Positions 10,901-19,700 of a stretch of DNA of 64,000 bases are shown one piece after another. Position numbers and translations under genes: made by a program. This DNA is from Tethya wilhelma (lineage: Eukaryota; Porifera; Demospongiae; Tethyida; Tethyidae), in assembly GCA_964030475.1 (NCBI GenBank), contig CAXIPT010000005.1:4731960-4795959 (forward strand). The letters are read 5' to 3'. A model generated the notes under the pieces. The model was not told where the DNA came from. It saw only the letters and a list, made by a program, of their open reading frames with translations, and ran no database searches. Positions within the stretch are counted from its first letter, which is position 1; each line of letters opens with the position of its first letter.

Positions 10901-13612
10901 AAAAGCACCTTGAGCATATTAGAGCGTGGGAAGGTGATATAGAATTGGGATTTGCACCATTGTATTTAGTGCAATGAGAGCATTCAAATGATATCCATTT
11001 TGTCATGATTTGCTAAACGTAGGCCTCATTAGGTCCCACCCATAGAATACACTGTTTACGAGTATGATTGTTTCCATGGAAGCGTATAGGTGTTCTGAAT
11101 AAAACCAACTCTGTATCATCTGTTTTTATCCAAAATATGACAAATTATAATTATATAATTATATCATTTGAAAGCTCACTTCATGCTGAATACAATTATA
11201 CAACTTACATTTTCAAACAATGAACCATTTACTGGCAATAGTCAAAAGTATATAGTCGGTACAGACTTGAAAGCTTTTTTATGCTGCTTACAATGGTACA
11301 AGCTATATTTTTTAGGACAAAGCATTATCCCATAATAAGTGAAACTAAACTATCTAATCAATATAAAAAAGGCAACTAAAAGCACCATCATTATATTGGA
11401 GTTTTGAAGGGTTGAGTGAGACTGTGGCCTTCACTATTGCACTCAGTGTGATGAGAGCATTCAAATGATATCCTTGGATTTTGTTATGGCTTGGACAACG
11501 TACGGTTGAGTTGGAGAACAATTGCAATTCTGACAATACCTATCCACAATAGCTATTGAAAAGCTCCTAGGAGAACCTTCCATATTAGGAGTGTAGGAGG
11601 TCGAGTGAGACTGAGGCCTTGATTATTGCATTCAATGGGATAAGAATATTCAACTTTGTCACGGTTTGGACAATGCAGACCTGAGTTGGACCACAAATGG
11701 AAATCTAGCAATGACTCACTGTAATTTTGGATTTGATCGGGGAGATATTAGTCGATCTCCTAAGCTCCCTCCAGATCTAACATTTTCCTGTGTACATAAT
11801 AATATTACTACAGCTATCGTTGACCTGGTTAGGCCCATTTTTCGCCACATAACTCTATGAATACTGATGATGATGATTACCTCCCACGGTGGTGGTATTA
11901 GAGACTTTCCAGTTTTGTTGACCATCATTGAAAATGTCTCCTGTAATTTAATTAAGACAGCAGTTAAATGGGGGAAAAAATCTTGAGATCTAGCTGGAAT
12001 TTGAACCCATGAAGGTCTTTCGAATTCTAGTCGAATGCTCTATCACTGAGCTACTAGAATACTATCATTCATTGACACTAGTTAACTTTCAAACCAGATC
12101 TCAAGGTCTACATGCACATCTGCGAGTGTGTTTGATCATATGGCTATTATTATAACTCACCCTGGGAGTGGTGCCCATGAAAAACACCACATCCAGTGTA
12201 TTGCTCTCTTGTTCCAACTTCATGATGCCAGCAGTTTCTTTTGCCAGGTCAAACACTGTCCTACATATGCAGGACAAACAAATGTTGTCCTGAAATGATT
12301 TTCATAGTTATATTGACCTACTAGCTAATGGTAAACCTGTAATACGTGTCCATTTGTAGGCCATATCCTCTTGATGACATCATTACAGGCATCGGACAAT
12401 AAGTAGACTCCTCCCCTTTTGGTACCTACAGCACATGTAGTTTCAATCAACAAATCTCTTTCAAATGATCTCAAAGCCTCACTATTTTCTTGTGTCAAAA
12501 CTTACACAATTCTTACCCTTAGTTTCCATTTATCAGGATCGAATGCACCCAGACTCCACGATCCATCCTCCAGCCACGACCCAACTCGATGTCCCCTCTG
12601 GTTACACTCAGTGAACCTCTCGCCAAAACCAAAGAATTGCTCATCATCCGGAGTGAGAAATCCCATGGCAACACGATTACTAAAGAGCATAACGATTGTT
12701 GGTAGTTAAAAATGTAAGTGGTCTGGATGTAGCCTTGCTCCCAGCCTCCTTCCTCATGAATATTTTCTTCGTCGAATCGAAGTCCTTCGAATATAATCCT
12801 TGAAGGAAATATCTGCAAGGAAGGTGCCCGGGAGCAAGGCTAGCATGGATGCAAACCTTGTGTAATAATATTATGGCTATTATCTTGGACAGAATGCAGC
12901 ATTATAATAGACATTGTGATGTGATCAATATAAAACCTGATCATGTGACAACTACCATGTACCTGGTGTTGGCCTTGTCTCCCACAAGAGTGACATGCAT
13001 GGTGAACCCTTTCTCTTTGTAGTCAGTGAAAGTGACTTTCAACTGAGTTTGTTTTGGATCTGAGGTGCTCACCAACACAGACACACTCTCTGTACTGGTG
13101 TTCTCCCACTTCACTACCTTATCAGCATAATACCACTCCACAACTGCTCCAAGCCTGAACAGATACCCCTCGTAAAAATTGAAATACTCCCCCTCCCATC
13201 TTCCGAACCCCTGCAATACAAGCATGGAGGTAAATAGAGTGGGAGACTTTTCCCCCCTGTTTTTAAAACTTAAAGAACACACACTTCCAAGTCTTGTTGG
13301 CTACAGTTATTAACCTTACCAGTCTGTGGTTGGTGTCACTTGATTCAGCAAGAAGCTGTTGATATGTGGATGTGTTGAGCACTCTCATACCCCAAGTTGG
13401 AGTGGAAATAGCAATAGACAGCTCTCCAAAGGTGACCAACGTCTCGTTTCTCATAGGCTGTACAGTTTGGTTTGTTTATTTGAGTGTCAAGCTGTTTCAT
13501 GATGTAATATGGTTGTACAGCTTACCTGTATTGTGAACGAATTTGCCGGTAGAAAAACTTGGCTTACTATAAATATCAAGAAAAAAAGTGGTCTAACTCG
13601 TGCAGCCATCAT
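4270..13612 (-). CDS. secreted glycoside hydrolase family 31 (alpha-glucosidase-like), complete, 21 exons
   Basis: Exons, 5' to 3': 13526-13612, 13320-13457, 12963-13210, 12517-12679, 12337-12425, 12161-12260, 11881-11940, 10157-10215, 9967-10066, 9850-9885, 9642-9769, 9287-9444, 9035-9218, 8608-8693, 5762-5991, 5579-5653, 5288-5407, 5149-5207, 4925-5063, 4634-4817, 4270-4442. They sum to 2616 nt (871 aa plus stop) with consistent phases. The protein starts with a signal peptide (MMAARVRPLFFLIFIVSQVF). GH31 hallmarks follow: FFGFGERFTE, SSRGYGLQMDTYY, IPPPWEFSPW, GWMYDYGEY with the catalytic nucleophile Asp near residue 439, WTGDPSSDW with the acid/base Asp near 512, SGMPFSGSDIG, and the C-terminal YMFGGDLLVAPVVERG. 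GH31 enzymes hydrolyse alpha-glycosidic bonds by a retaining mechanism; the exact sugar (glucose, xylose, sulfoquinovose) cannot be read from the sequence. Exon 8 relies on a GC donor and is the least certain. The 2.6-kb intron 5992-8607 contains minisatellites. Confidence 0.9.
4848..4920. repeat. (GA)n microsatellite in a GH31 intron
   Basis: Near-pure GA run about 70 bp long. On the gene strand it is (CT)n and begins a few bases after the donor of the exon ending at 4925. Confidence 0.95.
6018..6230. repeat. degraded tRNA-like or SINE-like repeat
   Basis: On the minus strand CTTGGGTTCGATTCCCA matches a tRNA B-box; on the plus strand GTGGCCTAGAGGTTAG near 6146 resembles an A-box. A roughly 35-bp unit (CTCTCTTTGAATCACTAAAGG) occurs twice at 6118-6187. 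The opposite orientations suggest two nested or rearranged SINE pieces rather than one functional tRNA. Confidence 0.35.
6336..7594. repeat. CAACACCA-based minisatellite
   Basis: About 1.25 kb of higher-order tandem repeats built from short CAACACCAC/CAACACCAG words punctuated by ATACTTAAGACTGG and ATAGAACAACACAG. Unit order varies along the array. It ends at the N at 7595, so the array is probably incompletely assembled. It lies in a GH31 intron; the long ORFs it produces are artefacts of its low complexity. Confidence 0.95.
7835..8135. repeat. 34-bp tandem repeat with internal palindrome
   Basis: About nine copies of a unit like GGTTCCATCACGGTATGATGG followed by TTTTAGGTTCTTG. Several copies contain the dyad CCATCATGGTATGATGG. 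It is inside the same GH31 intron as the CAACACCA array. Confidence 0.93.
8752..8950. mobile_element. miniature inverted-repeat element (TACTGTATAG termini)
   Basis: About 199 bp bounded by TACTGTATAGCAGGAAAGTT on the left and the near-complement AAAACTTTCCCGCTACACAG (then TA) on the right. It has no ORF and is inserted in an AT-rich (TAA)n context. The termini resemble those of elements at 57377-57596, 16018-16113 and 45669-45753. Confidence 0.7.
9533..9590. repeat. perfect short inverted repeat in a GH31 intron
   Basis: TTGAATTCACTGAAAAA and its complement TTTTTCAGTGAATTTCAA are separated by only a few A residues, giving a stem of about 17 bp. Possible small MITE or hairpin; no other function evident. 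Confidence 0.6.
10303..11270. repeat. 365-bp tandem repeat, three good copies
   Basis: Units begin with CCCACCCATAGAATGCACTG at 10303, about 10671 and about 11035. They share internal marks such as GTATAGGTGTTCTGAATAAA and GAGCATTCAAATGATATCC. More diverged copies seem to continue to about 11670. No coding potential; it occupies the intron between GH31 exons 7 and 8. Confidence 0.88.
11981..12062 (-). mobile_element. tRNA-derived SINE-like copy
   Basis: On the minus strand TAGTAGCTCAGTGATAGAGC matches an A-box and GGGTTCAAATTCC a B-box, about 40 bp apart, followed by AGCTAGATCTC. The same core recurs at 46164-46240 and 63938-64000 on the plus strand. The anticodon arm is not a convincing tRNA fold, so a SINE is preferred to a tRNA gene. 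Confidence 0.6.
12730..12842. mobile_element. short MITE-like element (TAGCCTTGCTCCC termini)
   Basis: A 113-bp segment bounded by the 13-bp perfect inverted repeats TAGCCTTGCTCCC and GGGAGCAAGGCTA, in an intron of the GH31 gene. Related termini (CCTGGGAACGAGGCTA) occur near 26888. Confidence 0.6.
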
Positions 13613-13937
13613 GATTAATAGTGATCAGTTGCTTCACCAAAATTTTGCTGACATTAAAGAAGGCGGAGCTGATTCTCGAATTGCGCATGCGCAATCGTGG
13701 ACGACCCTTTCCAAATAACATCATCAGTACATATTACCGAGATTGGCTGCTATAGTACTTTGGCCCTGCAAGTTTTGCAACAACCATTGTCAATTTGACA
13801 ACATCACAGAGGTTCTGTCAGCAAGAAAAATTGGTGCATACTCTTGTGTAGGTGATGTGTGTATATATTATAGCATGTTTATTTTGGAGATCAAGTTATG
13901 CTTGATGATTTCCTCACCAGGCAGCTCAGTTGGTGAA
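13613..13937. promoter_or_regulatory. GH31 upstream region with NRF1-like palindrome
   Basis: A 325-bp spacer between the GH31 start on the minus strand and the Rho-like pseudogene on the plus strand. It contains TTGCGCATGCGCAA (about 13680-13693), a good match to the palindromic NRF1 site common in animal promoters. A diverged copy of this stretch occurs at about 14889-14965. Regulatory role is inferred from position and motif only. Confidence 0.45.
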
Positions 13938-14716
13938 ATGGCTGCACAGACAGAGAAAAGAGACATCAAGTGTGTGGTTGTTGGAGATAGATCTGTGGAA
14001 AAGACTTCTTTGCTCATCACATACTCAACAGGCTCCTTTCCTAGTGAGCACCCGCCACCAATGTATTGTTTGCATGTATACACACACATAATGATATTGT
14101 GCTTATCAGGGTGTCTATATGATCTTCTCGTGGGTTTCATGTGCTCACTTGTAGTAGACACCTATAAATGAATTATACTGAGCATTGAATTGCACATACC
14201 TATTGGTCATGATCACCTAATTAATTCTCTTTATACTCTCATACATTCACACACGCACACATATGCAGCTTTGATAACTACATAGTAACCATAGTTTCAG
14301 ACAGTCAACCAATCAGACTAAGTTTATGGGATACACCTGGTCAAGATGACTACGATAGACTCCGCCCTTTATCCTACCCCATCACAGACATCTTCCTCAT
14401 ATGCTTCTCGTTGGTCAATTGTAACTCCTTTTCCAACGTAGCGGACAAGTGGTATCCAGAACTCAGCCATCATATACCGCACGTTCCGAAAATCTTGGTG
14501 GGCACCAAATTAGATCTTTGAAACAATCTTGAAGAAATTGAGAGATTAGCTTTACTCGATCAGACACCAATCACTCAAAATGAGGAAGTTACCATGCAGA
14601 AAAAGATTAAAGCAGTTTCATATTTAGAGTGTTCAGCTCTCACGAAGACTGGACTGAAGGCAGTTTTTGAGGAAGCAGTAAAGGTGGTTATATTTCCATT
14701 ACCAACCCAAGCCTGA
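13938..14716 (+). pseudogene. Rho/Rac-family small GTPase, decayed
   Basis: Two exons, 13938-14062 and 14269 onward, join in phase (donor AT|GTATTG, acceptor ATATGCAG) and give a Rho-type GTPase. DIKCVVVGD is intact, then the P-loop reads RSVEKT where the family has [46 protein letters not shown] and ECSALTKTGL follow. An in-frame TGA at 14519-14521 falls where Rho proteins usually have Arg after KLDL. The frame is open beyond it through the SAL box to 14716, but the C-terminal CAAX prenylation end is absent. A lost P-loop glycine plus a premature stop argue strongly for a non-functional copy; a short expressed relic cannot be excluded. It lies head-to-head with the GH31 gene. Confidence 0.85.
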
Positions 14717-14965
14717 ACAGATACCCATTTGAGTACAAATCTCTACTACATGATACATCAGTTGTATTGTAGTTGTAATAATAGCACTCCAAAAGAGGAG
14801 CAATAAAGACAGACAGTGTACATATATGCATAGGATCAAGTACTCAGTAATAGTACTAATATATTTTTATTGTAGTTAAAGAATTAAGGCATAGCTGATT
14901 TTCGCATTGCGCATGCCCGGGCAATAAGAATATACTATTCCAAACAACATCTTCGGTGCATGCAT
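14705..14965. repeat. diverged duplicate of the GH31 5' region
   Basis: AAGCCTGAACAGATACCC near 14709 matches GH31 exon 3 at about 13153. AGCTGATTTTCGCATTGCGC near 14895, followed by TATTCCAAACAACATCTTC, parallels 13675-13730 upstream of the GH31 start. Both pieces are in the same order and orientation as in the GH31 locus, suggesting a shortened old copy on the far side of the Rho-like pseudogene. Confidence 0.55.
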
Positions 14966-15016
14966 TACATGTATAATATTATGCTGTGTTGGAGTGCTAA
15001 ACACTTACAATGGTCC

Positions 15017-16605
15017 CTAGTCTTTCTTCTTGGAGGTGGTATCGACATTCCAGTACCATGCAAACTGCACCATAATGACCGTGTTGACGGCAAAGGAGCT
15101 AATGTAGGTTACCAACATGATGGTGTCCTGGGTCTCTTGCAATGTGGTGAATATCCTAGAGCAAGTGCCAGCCCAGTTGAGGAAACATGTAATGAACGAT
15201 AGCTGGCCTGTGGTCCCATTAGAATACGTCGTGTAAACTTGAGAGAGCTGAAATGTACATATACAAAGATTGTCAATGAATGGTAGTAAATGATATACCT
15301 TAAGGTAACTTTTTATAAACGGGTACTCATTTTAGCGAATTGCATATTTTCACTAATAATGTCATGCTAAATGTTAGGGCGAGCTAGGTCAAAGGTCAAC
15401 ATTATTGCGTGGAAATAATAAATTGCTAATATTTGTACCCGTAAATAAACTCAGCCATACGGTAGAGAAGGTGCAATCAACGTCATCAAAACTGGAAGTA
15501 TTTTGAAGTGATACATAAGTTATTTTGCCAAACAGAAGTAACTCATTTTTCATAATTGCACCTCCTCTTATTGTGTGAGTGGTTCACTACTATATATATA
15601 TGTAGCACACTTACTCTACTGGCTAGCAGGAGGGGTATGTTTGATGCTTGTAGAGCAGTAAGGATCTCCGTGGTGACGTAGGGAGAGAGTAGGTACCAGA
15701 CCATCCCACTGTAGGCCACAAAGAACACTACCATGTAGGGCAGGTGCTTGTTGTAGTAGAAGATCAAAATCAAGAGAATGACGTTTTGAATTGCAATGAA
15801 GAAGCTCTCTCCCCACGCACTGAAAGCAACAAAGATGCAAGCAATCAAAATGGTAGTAAAGGAAATAGATGGCAGATTGTAGGAACTTTGGAAGATGTTC
15901 TGAGCTTCTGCTGATACCATGATTATAGCAGGTAAATTATTGGCAAGGATTCAATATTAATAATTATTGGCAAATTATTCTACAAATCACCAGTTTTATA
16001 TACACACGCGCACATACCAAACAATGCAGTGTGCAGAATTAAATCGCCAATCACGCTAAAATGCTTATTCAGCAAATTTTAAGCCTGCCAAAAAATTTAC
16101 CCGCTATACAGTAGCCTGGTCAGGCAGGCAGGGAGTACATCTCACCTAAAAGGGAACCCTTTATCGTAGTTGTAGGTACATGTGAATGTGACAGCTCCAA
16201 GCTCAAGAATAACAGCAAGATAGCTGAGGCCTTTAACTGAGCCTGCTCGAAGAACCTTTATAATTTGAGGGACCTTCACTAGGTTGTTAGCATGTGTGCA
16301 TGTGTATTAGATAAATTATCATTTAAGCACTGAATGGTGATCAATGACTGAACTTACCAATGAGAGCTCCGAGTATGATGCTGAGACTGAGCATCCTACT
16401 GTTGAAGAGACTAAAGCATTTTGCTGTGTGCAAGTAGGAAATAATTTATAAATTGCAATATCAGGTAAATTATTCTTAATTTTAATAATAATTTGACAAA
16501 TCAGACTAATCACTCACAATCAAAGTAGTTATGCTCTTCCACTACCACGCGATAGCAATCACCAGGGAAGAAATACCCTAGTGCAGACTCCATAAAATCG
16601 GCCAT
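15017..16605 (-). CDS. MPDU1: MPDU1, mannose-P-dolichol utilization protein (PQ-loop), complete
   Basis: Five exons: 16518-16605, 16358-16423, 16146-16278, 15615-15819 and 15017-15247. They total 723 nt and 240 aa, close to the roughly 247 aa of the vertebrate protein. The first PQ-loop repeat reads VKVPQIIKVLRAGSVKGLSY. The second part has GESFFIAIQNVILL, LLSPYVTTEILTALQASNIP and SNGTTGQLSFITCFLNWAGT, all well conserved in MPDU1. Multiple hydrophobic segments fit an ER multi-pass protein, and the C-terminus is lysine-rich (TTSKKKD). MPDU1 (Lec35) is required for use of dolichol-phosphate-mannose and dolichol-phosphate-glucose in N-glycan, O-mannose, C-mannose and GPI-anchor assembly; its exact activity is unsettled. 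Its start is 109 bp from the TMTC start on the opposite strand. Confidence 0.93.
15315..15452. repeat. possible MITE remnant
   Basis: ACGGGTAC near 15319 and GTACCCGT near 15436 form short terminal inverted repeats around about 130 bp of AT-rich, non-coding sequence in the last MPDU1 intron. Confidence 0.35.
16018..16113. mobile_element. partial MITE, same family as 57377-57596
   Basis: Shares, in reverse orientation, the internal words GAATTAAATCGCCAATCACG and TTTTAAGCCTGCCA and the terminus ACCCGCTATACAGTA with the element at 57377-57596. It lies in an MPDU1 intron and is truncated at its left side. Confidence 0.65.
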
Positions 16606-16714
16606 ACTTCAACTATGCTTCAACAAAGCTTGAGGGACCAGCTGCAATAACTGTCACGTGGTGTACACGTGATTTTTCCCTCCTTAATTAATTTGCATCG
16701 AGCTGAGAAGAGTG
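16606..16714. promoter_or_regulatory. bidirectional MPDU1/TMTC promoter with two CACGTG boxes
   Basis: The 109 bp between the divergent start codons must hold both core promoters or 5' UTRs. Two perfect E-boxes, CACGTG at 16655-16660 and 16666-16671, are 11 bp apart start to start, about one helical turn. The first, in GTCACGTGGT, resembles sites for bHLH-Zip factors (USF, MITF/TFEB, Myc). Binding is inferred, not shown. Confidence 0.7.
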
Positions 16715-19700
16715 ATGAAGGATGGCGCTGTGTACAGATGTCTTGTGGTGGCAGGAGTAGCTGCAGCCGTTTATTTGAACAGTCTGTTTGGAGAGCTGGT
16801 GTTTGACGACCATGAGGCCATTGAGAACAACCTGGACGTGAGGTAAAATTATAGATACACTGAGCATGACTGCTGTATTGAATATGTTGTGTCAAATAGC
16901 CATATCCATTTGCTCAATGAAGCATTGCTGTCATGTCAGGTCTGGAGGACACACACATACACACGCAGGACCAACACCCCGCTCTCTCGCGTCTTTAGTA
17001 ACGACTTTTGGGGTGTCCCACTCTCGGATAAGGAGTCACACAAATCCTACCGCCCACTCACTACCCTCAGTTTCCGTGGAAACCACATGTTACATGGCCT
17101 GTGGTCACCAGGCTTTCATGCAGTCAACGTTGCTCTTCATTCATTGGTCTCCCTTCTCCTCTACCAGCTCTCTGTCACTGTCTCCCTCTCTCCCTCTCTC
17201 TCCCTCACTGCTGGCCTGCTCTTTGCAGTGCATCCGATACACACAGAAGCAGTGAGTCTATTGTCACAGTGTTTTCTATTGTCTGGGTTGCAGTTTAGAT
17301 TTGACAGAAACTTTTGGTAGTTTGTGGTTATTTCTCTAGCAGTTTTAGTCACTGTTGAAAGCAGCCCAGTGTAGTATCAATTTTGTGACCATTATGTGTT
17401 TTCAGCTAGTGGCCTGTTTGTGTACTGTGTGTTGACCTCTTGAAGGTAGGTGGGTAGGAGGGGGTTGCTGTCACATCTGCCATGAATATTGTGTCTCTTG
17501 AGAATTCTCTGTGACTTTGAACATTAAAGTATCACGTTTCAGACCTACTTTTTTTCTGCACATAAACTGTCATGAAAGAAATAGTCTCAATCCACTTTCC
17601 CACACACACACAATTCCAGGTTGCTAATATTGTTGGAAGGACTGAACTTCTCTCTGCCATTTTCTATCTTCTTTCTTTGCTCTCCTACCACCAATGCTTG
17701 TCTAGCCACTCTCCATTGACCTCTGTGACCCCTGTGAAGAGGTTCTCGTATGTCTGGATGGGCGTGGCAGTCTTGAGTGGGTGTGTCTCTGTCCTGTGTA
17801 AGGAGCAGGGGATCACGGTACTGGGGGTGTGTCTCATCTATGATGTCATGGTGGTAAATGGTGTCGATATAAAAACTGGATTTTATTTATTCACACGTCT
17901 CTTTAGAAGGCAAGTAAGCACATTTTACAACTTGTTCAAGTAATTTTGTTGCTCAAAGGTGTATAGGGTGTTAGTCTCACTCCCAGGCCTTCCCTGGTAC
18001 GTATTTTATGGCAAAGGCCTGGGTATAGGGCTGTAGAAGGTTGTAGTCAGTTCCATGGACACCAACAAGGAGAGACTGGTCAGTGTCTAACCTGACCTTG
18101 TATAGCTGCAAATTTTCATGCACAAGAGGAGCTTGTTATTGTTGATAAAATGAATTTTGGTTAATTATAATTTCTCAAATTATATCGCCAATATACAACT
18201 TTTTAAATTTTTGTGGAGAATATTTTTATGATAATATACTGTCCAATCGTGAAATTCTTGTGCCACAAAAATTTGGAGGTATGTGGTAGCTAGATGAGAT
18301 GTCCATTGGAATGCCTATGTGCATTAGTTGCATGCCAGCCACTGATGAGTTCTAAGTGGCATCATGTCGTAAAGTAGCTACAATTATGTGGAGTGATTCG
18401 ATGGTAGCAATTCTTTAGAATAGTCTCATGCCCATGCAGGCTATTGCACCTGTTTTGTAGGCGTCGTATGACTTAGTGTGTGTCTCATATATTTTATCAC
18501 TGCACCTAGCTAGCCTGCTATCAAAAAAAAGGAAGGTCAGGATACAACTACAACTACAAGGCTACTTAGAGACTCAGAGTATATAATTTCCATGATAACA
18601 TCTCTTGTGAATAACAGATTTTCTGGTGCAGAAGGATGCTAGTGCAGAGAGCCAAATGAAGCTTAAACGGATGCCTACCGTAGTTTGGGAAATTTTCGCT
18701 GGTAAAATATTTCACCAGTTAAATTTTTGTGGAGTTTCGTTGCCGATGGTTCAGTAAAGATCGCCATACAAATTGAATTTTAGCTGTGTTTAATTTTTGT
18801 CGGTAATGGTTGTCGTTGAAAATTTCCCGATCTACGGTATTTTGTTTCCATTATTGCAGGAGTCCACCCCCTCCTACCTGGTTCAAATCCCTCCTCATTA
18901 GAGCTCTCATCCTGGTCACTGCAACAACACTCATCCTGTTCATTAGGATTTACCTTAATGGAGGGGAGTCCCCTAAATTTATCGAGTCTGATAACCCCGC
19001 CTCCTTCTCTCCCCATTTCTTGACACGCCTCCTCACATTCTCATACCTTGGGGCTGTCCACATGTGGCTACTGGTCTGCCCCTCTCGTCTCTGTTTTGAT
19101 TGGTCGATGGATAGCATCCCGTTGATTGAGAGTTGGCGTGACCCAAGGAACGTCTACAGTATTGGAGGAGTGGTGCTTCTCTGTGTGTTGGTCAGCTATG
19201 GCACTGGTGAGTCGGTAATAGTCGTCAATATCATAAGTTCTATTCTTACTTCTCAATGTATTTGTGTAGGAGTTTCATTGATGTCTCGTGATAAAAAGAC
19301 AATTGCTGAAGAAGCGTCTTCCGCTTCGACCCTGCACGATAATGCTAACAATTCTAATTCCAATAATGTCGTTGGTATTGCTGCTCACATGGGAAAATCC
19401 CCTCTACTTCGAATTACATCATCACCTCAATCAAAGAAACCCACCAGTCCAACAAGTAGTGTCACAGAGACCACTGCCAGTTCTTTGAGAGAGAGACGGC
19501 TCCTCCTCTTTTCTCTCTCTCTCCTCCTCCTACCCATCCTCCCTGCGTCCAACCTTCTCTTTCACGTTGGGTTCGTGATTGCCGAGAGGGTCCTCTACTT
19601 ACCCAGTATGGGGGTGTGTCTTCTTGTTGCCATGGGGATTGAGCGCTTAAAGGTATGTCAACATGTATGTGACTGATATCTCTCTATTCCTGTTAATACA

